Of a stretch of 64,000 nt of DNA, positions 32,833-44,859 are shown piece by piece (within the stretch, counting starts at the first letter, position 1; every line of letters begins with the position of its first letter). Source of the DNA: Raphanus sativus (Eukaryota; Streptophyta; Magnoliopsida; Brassicales; Brassicaceae). A program made the translations under genes and the position numbers. The notes under the pieces were generated by a model, which was not told the origin of the DNA, searched no databases, and was given only the letters and a program-made list of their open reading frames with translations. The stretch lies in assembly GCF_000801105.2 (NCBI RefSeq), contig NC_079514.1, forward strand, positions 682,001-746,000, in the 5' to 3' direction.

Positions 32833-33909
32833 TCGATTCTCGATTCTCAATTTTAGTTTCTTATTAAACGAAATGGTTTCTCTTTGTGTAGCGATTGAGA
32901 AGTTAAAGGAGGCTTCTTCATCATCAGTGATGATGTCATCAAAGCTGGATACTGATAATAAGAAGAACTGGATGAGCTCTGCTCAGTTATGGATCTCGAA
33001 CTCTACTAACTCCCAGTTGCCATCTGTAAGATGAGAAAAGAAAAATCAAACTTTTTTAATGTTTTGTTTTTGTGATTGATTGATTAATCTTGACGTTTGA
33101 GATCATTGTGAACAGACAAACGAAGAAGAAGATCGGTGTGTGTCTCAGCCTCCATTTCAGACATGTAATAAACCTAATCAGGGAGGGGCATTTATGTCAT
33201 TTAACCGTTCTCTACCACCTCCACCTCCACCAGCAGCTCCTCTGTCTCTCATGACTCCAACATCAGAAATATTGACGGACTATAACAGAACTGAGCAGAG
33301 CCATCACATTCAGAAGAAAGAGCAGAGAAGGAGATGGTCTGAGGATCTTCACCGGAGATTCATTGATGCTCTTCATAGGATTGGAGGGTCACAAGGTTAG
33401 TCCTTAAATCGAACAAGGAATCAATTCTCCATTGATTGGGTTAATACTGAGATTATGTTTGTTGTTGTGTGAGACCAGTGGCAACACCAAAGCAGATTAG
33501 AGATGTGATGAATGTTGATGGCTTAACTAATGATGAAGTCAAGAGCCATTTACAAGTATTAAAAATCTCTCATCTCCTATTTAAACTTAATTACAAACTT
33601 TTGATGTGTGAGAATGAATGATTTTTTGACATTTTGTGAAATGAAAATCCATTGCAGAAATATAGAATGCATATCCGCAAGCATCCTCTGCATGTAGCAA
33701 AGACTTTGTCAGCCTCTGATCAGCGTGGCTTGTTAATAAGTTTGTCGAGGTCGGATTCACCACAAGGCCCGCTTCTTGTTGATAGAGGTTTGTTCAGCAA
33801 TAATGGTGGTGGTCATAGCTCAGAGGAAGAAGAGAAATCTGATGGACGTAGTAGCTGGAAAAGTGAATCAAGGTGGAAGAGACAAACGTTGCTTGATCTT
33901 GAGCTTTGA
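32602..33909 (+). CDS. HHO5: GARP-type MYB transcription factor, HHO/NIGT1 family (311 aa, five exons)
   Basis: Nuclear repressor of the HRS1/HHO group, closest to At4g37180 (HHO5, also called UIF1) from memory. Exons: 32602-32794, 32892-33025, 33116-33395, 33479-33555 and 33658-33909 (936 nt). The N-terminus holds the family's conserved helical domain (about residues 10-65). A Pro run sits near 143. The single GARP Myb repeat spans about 180-235 ([12 protein letters not shown] to [12 protein letters not shown]). The last five residues are LDLEL, a perfect LxLxL EAR repression motif. The family links nitrate and phosphate status, and UIF1 acts in floral meristem termination. A (CT)n run in intron 1 (32802-32826) directly follows the donor. 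Confidence 0.94.
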
Positions 33910-34595
33910 AGATCAATCATAATACTAGTATGCATAGTTAGTGATGAAATGATACAGCTACCAACTTATGTTGTACTATGCTCAAAACTTGAAGTTGTAG
34001 ATGTAAACATGAGAGGGAACATAAACAGAGTATTTTATGCAAAGAAATATAGGAAATAGATAGAGAGAGAAAGATCAAAATCCTCTGGTTTGTTTTTTTT
34101 TTCTAACTTCATAAAAAAAAGGGAAACTGATAAATCAAAGATTTTGTTTATGTTTATCTAATTTGTCTCAGTCATGTCTTATGTAATGGTAAAATCTATG
34201 GTTCTGTTTACAAAATTACCTCTGAAAACAGAGGATGCAGTAGAAAATCACTACCTTGTCTTGTAACACATCATTTTCTTCAATCTACCTTACCTGAAAG
34301 ACGTTTGGTCGGCTTGGTATGGTTTTGATACAATAGAAACTTGAGCAGGTCAATATGAATATCTTCTTACCCGGTTTAGCCACATTGGACTCGGATCAGA
34401 AAACCAATGATTCAATCTTTGGATTTGGGCCTTGTGGGCCTTATCTTCACCTTCACTTCTGTGTGTGTTTATTTCACAAACCTGTACTCGAATCATAGGG
34501 GGGGGCTAGACGACATTGGGAGGGTTTCAAGTACAATAATCATAGGAGCTCTATGCTAAAAAAGAACAGGTCTTTTGTTAAAGTAGAGAGAAGCA
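33910..34595. other. Intergenic between the HHO gene and the misato-like gene
   Basis: 3' UTR of the HHO gene and the upstream region of the next gene. A gggggg run sits at 34499-34505. No other feature is seen. Confidence 0.5.
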
Positions 34596-36672
34596 ATGAG
34601 AGAAATAGTGACGATTCAAGTTGGAGAGTTCGCGAACTTCGTCGGTTCTCATTTCTGGAACTTCCAGGTTAATATTTTAAGCCTATCTCTCAAGTTTTAA
34701 ATTTGTATCCTCTGGGTTTTTGTTTGCCTCTAATCTTCACTGTCTTGCTAAAGTTGAAGGACTATTTGTTTGTCTCTGAGCTTCTTCAACTACATAAAAG
34801 TCTTGACCTTTTTTAATTTTTCGATCGTTGGGTTTTGCTAAAGTTGAAGACTTTTGGAGTGTAGGATGAGTTGCTGGGGTTGGCGAGTGACCCAGAAAGC
34901 GATCCAATTTTTCGAAACAATGATCTCAACATGGACGTCCTCTACCGCTCCGGTGAGACCCAGCAGGGGGTTTCTACATACACTCCTCGTCTCCTTTCAA
35001 TCAACTTCAAAGGTACTATTGAAACTTGCTTATCTGTTTTTATAACTAATCTGAACAACTTTTAAGATAATCAATCCTCTTTGTGTGCCATCAATATAGA
35101 CTTTTATGTATGCATTGCTAGCCATTTAGTATTTTATCATCTGTAACCATTCAGGGTCACTAGGCTCCATGAGCTCACACGGTACCCTCTACGATGTAGG
35201 TTCTTCCTCAAGATCAGACTCTTCTAAAACCTGGTCAGAAAACACTATTTCTCTGCTTTAGTACTTCTTTCTTGAACATGATTAGTTGGGAGATGTATTC
35301 ACTTTGTATCCTGTTTAGGTTAGGAGGTGTTGATACTCAGAGATCTGAACCTCGAAAGAGAAACCTGTTTCAGCAAACTCTCTACGAGGAAGAAGTTACA
35401 GCAGGAGAGATTGAGGACAAAGACATTGTCGGATGCTTGGACCAAACTGTCGAATGCTGGACAGACTACTCCAAATCCCACTACCATCCTCAGTCTCTAT
35501 ACGAGCTGAATGGCTTATGGATGGACTCTCAGGACTTCAACAACTACGGAACCGGCAAAGACGTCTTCTCCGAGGCCTCGCGCGGAGATGAGATATGCGA
35601 CAGGCTACGTTTCTTCGTGGAAGAGTGTGATCACATCCAGGGCGTTAACTTCCTCGTGGATGACTCTGGTGGATTCTCTCCTCTCGCAGGTGATTTCCTC
35701 GAGACGATGGCTGATGACTACACCAACGTTCCCGTGTTGCTTTACTCCCTTAGGAGTGGGATGAGTAGCTCTAAGAAGAAGACTGTTTCGAGCAAGCTTC
35801 ACGACGCCGTATCGTTCTCTAGACTCTCTTCCTTCTGTAAACTCTTCACTCCAATAGGTGTACCATCCTTGAGCGGAAGTAATAAGTATCTTAACCTCGG
35901 AGACGAGGAGAAGCCTTATAGAAGCAGCGCGGTGTACGCAGCTGCTCTGCATTCAAGCACGCTCCCTTTCAGGATGCATCCCTCGAGATCAGATTCAAGT
36001 GAAGCGTCTAACGCCATGGATGTGAACACGCTCGTGCAGCTTTTAACTAACCGTAGCGGTAGACAGAACATAGTGACGATTCTTGACTCCGCAATGCCGT
36101 TAGAGAAGACTCTTCTTACAAATCTGCAGACGCTAACCCCGGAAGTAACCGAAGATGTAGAAGACAATCGATCGGTTGAGTCGATGTGTATACTCGGAGC
36201 TCTTAGCTCAGAAGACAAAGAAGCAACGGTTTCAGAAGTGAGGAATGCTGTTGATGCATCTTATGAACAGAGGGATGATAACAACACCAAGCCGTTGTTT
36301 TACAATCTATCTGTCTCGCGTTGTCCTCTCCCTGTGCCTCTACCGTTTCCTTCTATATTCGGGAACCTTGTTGGGAGGAAAGGTGAGATTTTGAGCAGTC
36401 CCGTGTCGGATTCTATGTACAGAGGCTCGCTGGATGTTCACTCTGTACCTGTAGCAACGAGATGGAGATCTTCGAGCGCGGTGTTACCGTTCTTGGAGAG
36501 TAGGATGGTGAATCTAGAGAAGCTTGGGATCCAATGGGGAGCTATGGGATCAGATGTGGTGAGGACGTGGGGGTTTGGGAGAGAAGAGTTGCAGGAGATG
36601 AGGGAGAATCTGTCTAAAATGGTGTCTGAGTTGAGTCCTCATCAGTTTTCAGAATCTTCTGATTCAGATTAG
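34596..36672 (+). CDS. Misato-like tubulin-related protein (550 aa, four exons)
   Basis: Homologue of Misato/DML1, proteins that combine a tubulin-like fold with a Misato segment II and act in mitochondrial distribution or chromosome segregation in animals and yeast. Exons: 34596-34667, 34865-35012, 35155-35233 and 35319-36672 (1653 nt). The protein opens MREIVTIQVGEFANFVGSHFWN, the tubulin-like N-terminal strand and helix. It includes the mid-region motif CDHIQGVNFLVDDSGGF, equivalent to the tubulin nucleotide-proximal loop, and the large last exon holds most of the protein. It probably corresponds to At4g37190. Plant function is poorly known. The stop lies 272 bp before the next start on the same strand. 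Confidence 0.9.
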
Positions 36673-36944
36673 AGTTGTTATGTCTTTAAACAAAACAGTT
36701 GTAACATTCTCTGTTGTTTACTTAAAACGAACTTCTTGCCGTTTTTTGTTTTGAGAAGTGTAATACATGACGTTTTTTACATAGCGCACATCTCTTTGTA
36801 CTTAAATATTCAATCAGGATGCCGAATCTTTTTGTGACCAACAGTCATCTGACACGTAACATAAGACAGAACCTGATAAACTAAAAGACACATCAGAGTG
36901 TTTTTTTTTGTCTGATGATCAGACAAGGAACTCTGCGGCAGACA

Positions 36945-38255
36945 ATGGCCACAGTTACCACCGTGGCTCTCCAGTCTCTCACAGCCGCAAAACTCCGGCC
37001 TCCTTCGCTTAGCGTCCCTAAATCCTTCAAGCCGGTGACTAGCTGTGTGTCCTGCTCTCTCCGGGACGATCTTAAGAACTTGACTCTGAACTGCGTTGAG
37101 GCTACCAAGATCGCTGGTTTTGGACTAGCCACCTCTGCTCTTGTCGTCTCGGTACGGTTCTTGATCAATCTCTATCGTTGATGCTATAAAGACTCAGTGT
37201 TGATTCCTATGGTCTTGACTAGTAGCATAAGGTTTATTGTATTTGTGTGAATAAGGGTGCAAGTGCAGAAGGAGTGCCAAAGAGGCTAACATACGAGGAG
37301 ATACAGAGCAAGACATACATGGAAGTGAAAGGAACTGGAACAGCGAATCAGTGTCCAACCATTGAAGGTGGCTTGGAGTCTTTTGCTATTAAGCCAGGCA
37401 AATACTACGCCAAGAAGTTCTGCTTGGAGCCAACTTCATTCACCGTCAAAGCACAAGGTGTTAGCAAGAACGCCACGCCTGATTTTCAGAACACCAAACT
37501 CATGACCCGTCTTACCTACACACTCGACGAGATCGAAGGCCCTTTTGAAGTAAAATGATTCTTCCAAAACTCCTTTTTATCAAAATAATTAATAATTAGA
37601 TAAGCAGTAATTAGACGTTTTATACGAAATTATTGATTAGACGAATGTGTAGACCAATTTTTTTGAACGTTTAGACTGATTAAAAAAAATTGTTCAAGAA
37701 AAATTGTTTATGTTAAATCCTGATTTGCTAACTAGACGCGGTTTTTAGAACACTGCTTTTATATATTGTCTTAAATAATTTGTACTGATTCAATAGGTAG
37801 CATCTGATGGAACGGTGAGGTTTCTTGAGAAAGACGGTATTGACTACGCTGCAGTGACAGTACAACTTCCAGGTGGGGAACGTGTACCATTCTTGTTCAC
37901 CATCAAGCAGCTTGTGGCATCGGGTAAACCAGAGAGCTTTGGAGGAGATTTCTTGGTGCCATCTTATAGAGGCTCGTCTTTCTTGGACCCAAAAGGCCGT
38001 GGTGGCTCTACGGGATATGACAATGCAGTTGCGTTACCAGCTAGAGAAGACGACGAAGAGTTGGATAAGGAGAACAACAAGAACACAGCTGCTTCCGTTG
38101 GTGAGATAACATTCAGTGTAACAAAGAGTAAACCCGAGAGCGGTGAATTGATAGGTGTCTTCGAGAGTATTCAGCCTTCGGATACTGATTTGGGTGCTAA
38201 GACTCCTAAGGATGTCAAGATTCAAGGTATCTGGTATGCTAAACTTGAGCAATAA
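36945..38255 (+). CDS. PsbO-family oxygen-evolving enhancer protein, divergent paralogue (319 aa)
   Basis: 33-kDa manganese-stabilising protein of photosystem II. Exons: 36945-37151, 37256-37549 and 37797-38255 (960 nt). A stroma-targeting peptide is followed by a hydrophobic thylakoid signal ([19 protein letters not shown]), and the mature protein starts near E74 ([13 protein letters not shown]). The conserved disulphide pair C102/C125 and [14 protein letters not shown] are kept. Compared with PsbO1/PsbO2 (331-332 aa) it has a shorter transit peptide. It also carries changed surface residues such as [13 protein letters not shown] and [14 protein letters not shown]. It probably matches At4g37230, a minor PsbO-like locus. 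Intact frame and splice sites suggest it is expressed. Whether it replaces PsbO in photosystem II is unknown. Confidence 0.93.
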
Positions 38256-38394
38256 AACATGCATTATGTAGTGAATCTGTTTGTTTAGTCTGATTTTAGT
38301 AAATTCTAAATCCCTTCAAATCGACAAGAATTTAGAATTTGTATAAAAAAACATACATAAACGTGTTTATTTTATTATATAAAGCTTGGTTCTT

Positions 38395-40684
38395 CAAAGT
38401 TACTAATTAACATGATTGTGACATGTGTCAATAAATTTTTAAGATGGTGACATGTGTCAAAAATATGATATAATTCTCCTTTGTTTATTATTTAATAGAG
38501 ATTTTAAAAAGGAAAAGTCTTTTAAAAAAAAGAAAGTTTCTAAATAATTACTATTAAATAATTTTTATAATTACTTTTCACTATTAAATAAAATTTATAA
38601 TTATTTATTCAATATTATTTTTAGTATATATTTTCTGAATCATTATATATTTTAGAAAAGGAAAATTACTATTACATAGTCTTTTAAAATTCTATATTAT
38701 AAAATATTTGATAGTAATTTCTTTTTTAAAGACTAAACAAAAATAATAATTGCAAAAAGGTATTAGAAAGTTAATTCTTTAAAAAAATTACAATGTATAT
38801 TCTTAAACTCACTAAAGATAGAGAATTATAAAAGATAAATTCAACTTTTTAAAAAAATGTTAAACAAACTAATTGTAAAATCCCACAATTTCAATTATTT
38901 AATAAAAAACATGGAGAAAAACTAACCTAAAAACCTAATTAAAAGAAAATTGTAAAAGTACTTTCCTTTCTAATAGATAATTGTATGTTAAAAATTATGA
39001 CCAAAAATAGCTACAAACATTTTACATCTATATTTAGGTTTAAGCTTCCACATATTATTTTTACAAAACACAATAGTATTTACATAAAAAGTATTACCTG
39101 AGTATTTTCTTTTAATTTCTTGATACAACTCAACATTTTATTATCATTATTACATTTTATTATAACATAATTTTCAATTTTGATGTTGTTTACATCATAT
39201 ATTAAACAGATATTTTTCTATTAAAAATAAAATAGTTGCACAAAAATCATAAGGAAAAACTAATAAAATAATTAGTTTTCCTTTTTTTTTAAAGTATAAA
39301 TATAAATGTAAAGGTAAAGTAATCTTATTTTTCTTATAATTAACTAAATTATTTTTTAATAATTCTGTGTTAAAAAAATATAAAGCAAAAATAACTTAAA
39401 ACATTTCACCTGATATGATTGTGACATGTGCCAATTACTAAAAAATTAGATCTTGAATGTGTCAATCAAAACTGACATTATGTGAAAATAACTTTTTTCA
39501 TAAAATCTTAAATAAAAGAGATTTCTAAAAAAAAAAATTTATTTTCTAATCTTAACCAATTAAGAGTTTTTTATGTTTCTTTAAATCCTAACCGGAGAGA
39601 ATTGTAAAATAATAATAGTAATTTTTAATTTAAAAATTTAATGATAAACATGATACTAACAATTGTTTAGTTAACAATACAAATTGAAAAAAAAACATTA
39701 GTGATATTGAAAAAAACGAATTTTTAAAATGCCATCTTTTAAAAATAATTAATATTAACTGGAAATAATTATTTGATAGAAATTTTGTTTTTATAAATCC
39801 TAGATGAAATATAATTGTAAAAGATTAATAATATTAATTTCCTTTTCTAAAATCCTAAAAGCTGTAAAAGAATATTTGATAGTTTTTTTCCTTTTTTCTA
39901 AAATAAATCTTAAACAAAAAAAATTGTATCATATTTCTAAGTCCTAACCAAAAGAGAATTGTAAAAAAAAAATTTTATAATATTTAAAGAGAGTATGTGA
40001 TGATGAACATAATATTAAAAATTATTTAATTAACGAAAGAAGTGTAAAAGTGGTATTAATACAAATTGTTAATAAAAGCAATTTTATTTATTAATAACTA
40101 GAAATAATTATTTGATAGCAACTTTGTTTCTGAAACTCTAAAGAGAATATAATTGTAATAGGTTATATAACAAATTTTCCTTTTCTAAAATCTAAAAAAA
40201 CGTAAAAGAGTATTTATTTTTTTTTTAATTTATTAATTGTAATTAAATAGGAGATTTATAAAAAAAAAATTTCTTTTTTAAAATCCTAGCAAAATAAAGT
40301 TTTTAAAACTTATTTAATAAATCATTAAGTTAGTACATAAGAACATATATAAATTATCCTTGACTCGATTGGTGTATTTGACTTTGATTTCTTTTTACCT
40401 TTCATTCAATTTCTTATTTTGGATTGTGTTGAGTTTAAACATTTAGATATAGTATATTCTTTAATCCTAATTGCAAAATTTACAACATTGATCTATGAAC
40501 AATAATTATAAAATACAAATATTAACTTAAACTTATATGTGAAAAATGATTTTTAATTAGAAAATAAATCTCACACAACATATACAGAAAAATCATAAAA
40601 CTATAATAAATAATTTTTTATTATGTTTTTATTAAACTAAAACATCAAATAAAACCCGTTGCGTTGCAACGGGCTCATATCTAG
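38395..40684 (+). mobile_element. AT-rich Helitron (non-autonomous), 3' end defined
   Basis: About 2.3 kb of extremely A/T-rich DNA ends in a perfect 8-bp hairpin (cccgttgc-gtt-gcaacggg, 40655-40673), seven bases, CTAG (40681-40684), then host T. This hairpin plus CTRR|T end is the Helitron 3' signature. The 5' TC end is not secure, so the left limit is approximate. Inside, gtgacatgtg recurs (38418, 38449, 39421). There is no Rep/helicase gene, so it is non-autonomous. Confidence 0.7.
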
Positions 40685-40988
40685 TTGGTTATAATTTATG
40701 GCTTATTATTTAGTGAATGAGATTTGTATAAGAATTTAGAATTTGAAGGGATTTAGTTATTTAGTAAACATACATAAATTCTAACCACAAACACGAATCC
40801 AAATATATATTAAAAAAATATTAATCAAGTTTTTTTTGAAACAAAATTATCTTGTGTGATGTTGTTAGAACAAAAAAAATATGTTTTAACACTAGGTCAG
40901 ACCTTTTTTTGAACACTCACTATGTGAGACCATTTTTCTAAATTGGAAGTAAATATTAATTTAGTTATTGGATTCATTGTTTCTGTTA

Positions 40989-41400
40989 TCTATTCTACTA
41001 CTATTAAACAGCCACAGTTTATCAATGACAAGTCACTACTGAACTTGTCATCTCTGAAAGATTAAACAACATCAAGTTGAAAAAGAGATTAATGAGATAA
41101 AATAACTTCAAAATATATATAAATGAATAAAGTATAAACACACTACTTTAAAAAAGCGCATGCTACATTTTGAAGGATCCGACAGCTTCTTTGGCAATCA
41201 AAATCAAAGATTTAAAAGTGACAAGAAAGTTCATAATTATTCATATACTACAAAAATGGGAACCATTATAGATTTAAATTTGTAACCTACTCACAAAGGG
41301 TAGCAATTACAATGGACCCTTCATAATTATTCATATACTACAAAAAATGGGAACCATTATAGGTTTAAATTTGTAACCTACTCACAAAGGGTAGCAATTA
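40989..41400 (+). mobile_element. Possible Helitron 5' end remnant
   Basis: At 40989 the sequence a|tctattctactactatt resembles Helitron/ATREP 5' ends (TC start between host A and T, followed by ctattaaa). No matching hairpin-CTRR end is seen before the PADRE gene, so this is at most a fragment. Confidence 0.3.
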
Positions 41401-42190
41401 CAATGGACCCTATTGTGATTTGAAGTTGTTTTATATCATTTAGATCTTTCAACCTATTTTATTCCTAAACCCACCGTGCTACCCCACAAGCATTATACTA
41501 TCAATTTTGTAAATTGATAATCTATCTGCCACAAAATACACTCGTAATATTCACTAAACAAGTGTGTTCATATTCACTCGTATTCACTAGTTTGAAAGGT
41601 AAACGAAGAAGAAAGAAATAGATACAACGTTAACTACTAAGTTTTTTTTATTGACAACGATTTTGAAGTTTAAATAAGAAGATTAAACAACATTAACTTT
41701 TCAATATGCTTCGCTAACTGCATTTGTTTAAAAATAGACCACCAGTAAAATCATAAATGAGGCGTAAATATCGAAATAGTTAGTGATATGAACTAACTTT
41801 GAAATGATAAAATGAATAAAGAATAAACACACTACCGAAAAAGTACATGTTACATATCTAGTGATATTAAATTACATTGAAGGATCCGACAGCTTCTTGG
41901 CCAATCAAAATCACAGATTTAAAAGTGACATGAAAGTTCATAATTATTCACATACCACAAAAAAGTGGGAATCAATATATGTTTAAATTTGTAACCTAGC
42001 CATAAAGCGCATCAATAACCATGGACCCTATTGTGATTTGAAGTTTTTTATAACATTTAGATCTTTCAAGTTGTTAAATTCGTAACCCACCACGCTACCC
42101 CACGAGCATTATATCAATTGAATTTAGTAAATTGATCATTTATCTCAACACACTCACAATATTCACTAATGCAAGTGTGTTCATATTCTT
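41140..42190. repeat. Direct duplication of a ~350-bp block, with a nested 90-bp tandem duplication
   Basis: The block around 41140-41570 (gaaggatccgacagcttct, then cacaaagggtagcaattac and caccgtgctaccccacaagc) recurs diverged at about 41815-42190, offset roughly 700 bp. Inside the left copy a ~90-bp piece is doubled (41230-41319 and 41320-41410, differing by a few bases). The array lies directly upstream of the PADRE gene. Confidence 0.85.
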
Positions 42191-42677
42191 TTTTTTTTCT
42201 TTTTTTGAATGACTAAAAGGTTGTTGCAATGTAGGTTCATTTTTTTTGGCGAGACTTTTTAAACTTATAAACTTTAGAAACTTATTAAATAATCTAAAAG
42301 TTTTATCCACTAGTTCACTCCTAGATTCATATTCATTCATAATACACTCATGATAATTAAGCTCAGTCCCTAACATGGTGATTATAGCTAGCTAATAAAA
42401 AGGGTTAAAATATCTAATTACACACAAAGCTGGCATCCTCCCCACCACTTAAACAGCCTGTTATCATCACTCTCCTATTGGTTTACAAAACGACAAAGTC
42501 CTACGTGGCTTCCAGTTTTTCTTCAAACACAAACTCAAGCTCTTCTTCTCTATTTATTACACAAGTCTCCCTTTCTCTTCCACATTATCACTTCCACTTT
42601 ACAAGTTACAAACCTTCAATAAGCCTCTTTCACCCGAGAACGTGGCACGGCTTAGGCTTACGAGTCAGCTCCGCGAG

Positions 42678-43211
42678 ATGGGTATATGCAGTTCGAGCGA
42701 GTCGACTCAAGTGGCGACGGCGAAACTGATCTTGCAAGACGGGAGGATGGTAGAGTTTACGAGCCCCGTGAAAGTAGGATACGTTTTGCAGAAGTATCAT
42801 ATGTGTTTTATCTGTAACTCTGACGATATGGACTTCGACGACGCCGTTTCAGCTATTAGCGCCGACGAAGAGCTTCAGCTCGGTCAGATATACTTCGCGC
42901 TTCCTCTTCGCTGGCTTCGTGAGCCACTTAGAGCGGATGAGATGGCTGCATTGGCCGTTAAAGCTAGCTCTGCGCTCATGCGAAGCGGTGGCGGTGGCGG
43001 TGGAGGAAGTTGTCGCAGTAAACGTGTTGATTCTATTGTCGCCGGTAAGTCTCGGAGGAGATTTGGCTCCGGTGATGATACGGTGGGATCCGGCGGTGGT
43101 AGAAGGAAAGTCAGAGACGGTGAAGGTGGTGGTGGTGGTGGTGGACTTGGTGGTAGTAGTAGTGGGAAAAGGAAGTGTTACGCGGCGGAGTTGAGTGCGA
43201 TAGAGGAGTGA
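42678..43211 (+). CDS. PADRE (DUF4228) protein, 177 aa, intronless
   Basis: Member of the plant PADRE/DUF4228 family, probably the At4g37240 orthologue; the family responds to pathogen and abiotic stress. The start chosen is ATG 42678, giving MGICSSSEST: Gly2 for N-myristoylation and Cys4 for S-acylation, so the protein is predicted to be membrane-anchored. The frame is open upstream of this ATG but has no better start. The PADRE core covers about residues 12-90 (AKLILQDGRMVEFTSPVKV, then YHMCFICNSDDMDFDD and IYFALPLRWL). The C-terminal half is disordered, with poly-Gly runs (about 101-107 and 147-154) and basic patches, as the family name implies. Biochemical activity is unknown. Confidence 0.92.
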   Translation: MGICSSSESTQVATAKLILQDGRMVEFTSPVKVGYVLQKYHMCFICNSDDMDFDDAVSAISADEELQLGQIYFALPLRWLREPLRADEMAALAVKASSALMRSGGGGGGGSCRSKRVDSIVAGKSRRRFGSGDDTVGSGGGRRKVRDGEGGGGGGGLGGSSSGKRKCYAAELSAIEE

Positions 43212-43456
43212 ATGGTAGTTTTGTAGTTTGTGGATAGTTGTAATTATGTTGGGGTACTTTAGTTATTTAGTGAAGAATCAAGTTGCAAATTAGCAATAAT
43301 CGAAAAGTTATCTCTTGGGATTTTTAGTAGCAATAGTTATCATTGATGTGTGACATTTGTCGACTTAAATTCTTACTCTTACATTACCTTTTCCCATGAA
43401 TTCTAAGAGGAACATTAACGGTTTGACAAATTTTTTGTCCTTAGAATAGTTTAATA

Positions 43457-43706
43457 CTCCCTCCGTTTCAATATAGTTGATGTTTTAGAAGGATAATTTT
43501 GTTTCAAATTAGATGAAGTTTTGAAATTTTAAGGTTAACTTTAACTTTATTGGAAACTGTTCAACCAATTAGATTTCACTGTCTTTTTTATTATTGATTA
43601 ATTGATTCCAAAATAATATTTTTAAAATATTTTTTTTTAGAAAAATCTAGTTTTATTAATCTTTGTGCAAGAAGGCAAAACATCAAGTATTATGAAACAG
43701 AGGGAG
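43457..43706. mobile_element. Stowaway MITE, 250 bp
   Basis: Inverted ends ctccctccgtttcaatatag and its counterpart ending gaaacagagggag lie between TA target duplications (43455-43456 and 43707-43708). CTCCCTCCGT is the canonical Stowaway terminus. It is non-coding and would be moved by Tc1/mariner transposases. It sits about 250 bp past the PADRE stop codon. Confidence 0.9.
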
Positions 43707-43708
43707 TA

Positions 43709-44616
43709 ATTTTTTTTAGTTTAAGGACATAGCTTAGGACTTATTATAATTTCTTGTTCTTGATTATTGGAAGAACTTTATATTGTCCTTCTCACCTTCT
43801 TCGTTTTCCAAACCTCAAATTTCATCTTTCTCCATCTCCTTTGTTCTGCTCTCTTCCCTGACCTCGAATTTTCCCCTTTCCCTTATCTCTCGGCTTCCTC
43901 CGCCACCTCTCGGATCCAGACTTCTGCCACTGCCCTCGTGCTCTTTGTCTCCGCATCATGTTCTTCGTCTCCGTCTCTGTCACGGGTTTCTCCGTCACGG
44001 ATTTCGCCGGATTCTGCTCCGCCGCCATATTCTGCCTGGAGATTGGAATGGTTGAGAGAGTAGGGATTAGAGGATTTGTGACTGGATTGCTCGTGGTCTT
44101 CTTACGCAAACAGTGATAGATTTTGTTGCATCTCTCTCTCCTTTATGAAACGACACGTTGCAGCTAAGGACGAGCAAATTTGTATCTAAGCTAAGGACGT
44201 CCTTGGCTTTATTGGAATTTTTTATTTATTTTTGGCCAAATAATGGCTTAGGACTTTTGGTAGATAGCTCGATAATCATGGTCTAAAATGTCTGTAGTGC
44301 AACAATTTTTGGGTTTAATAATCTATATTGGTCATAGTATTAGATTAGCATTAACTAATCATTTTAGATTTCATCTTTTGAATAGACAGAAATATGTTGA
44401 CAAAAAAAAAGAATAGACAGAAATAAAAATATTATTTCATTATTGTTATAATGATTAGAAAAGAACGTGTGATTGGTCCGAAAACCCTGTTACGCGGTAT
44501 TGGATTGCAAGATAAATTAGAATACAATGTTAAACAAAATCGTCAAAATATATATACGCATGTGGTTTTCTTTTTGACAAAGAAAAACAGATGCTTTCAC
44601 ATGTTTAAATGTTCAA
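43709..44616. other. Pyrimidine-rich intergenic block between the two MITEs
   Basis: 43780-44060 is C/T-rich with overlapping frames on both strands but no recognisable product. The words taaggac and gtccttag recur in both orientations around it (43437, 43725, 44166, 44200, 44251), hinting at a decayed inverted-repeat element. Confidence 0.35.
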
Positions 44617-44618
44617 TA

Positions 44619-44857
44619 CTCCTCCCGTTTCGAATTATTTGTCTTTTTTGAGCAGAATTTTCGTTTAAAAATAAGTGTCGTTTTCAGTTTTCAATACAAA
44701 TTTTTTTAAAAATATTCTCTACTCTATTTTTCTATTGATTGATATATGGTTATTTGTATTAGTAATAATATTTTTATTTTGAAAATATATAAAATTAAAT
44801 GTTTTTTTAATCTGTGTGTATAAATTTAGAATGACAAATAATACCAAACGGAGGGAA
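44619..44857. mobile_element. Second Stowaway-type MITE, 239 bp
   Basis: Left end ctcctcccgtttcgaattatt and right end aataccaaacggagggaa are imperfect inverted repeats, flanked by TA (44617-44618 and 44858-44859). The ends are more diverged than in the neighbouring MITE, so it is an older or different subfamily. Confidence 0.8.
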
Positions 44858-44859
44858 TA

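Noticed and set aside
42642..42677. Longer start for the PADRE protein
   Set aside because: The upstream codon is GTG, not ATG; the ATG at 42678 gives the family's MGxC lipid-anchor start.
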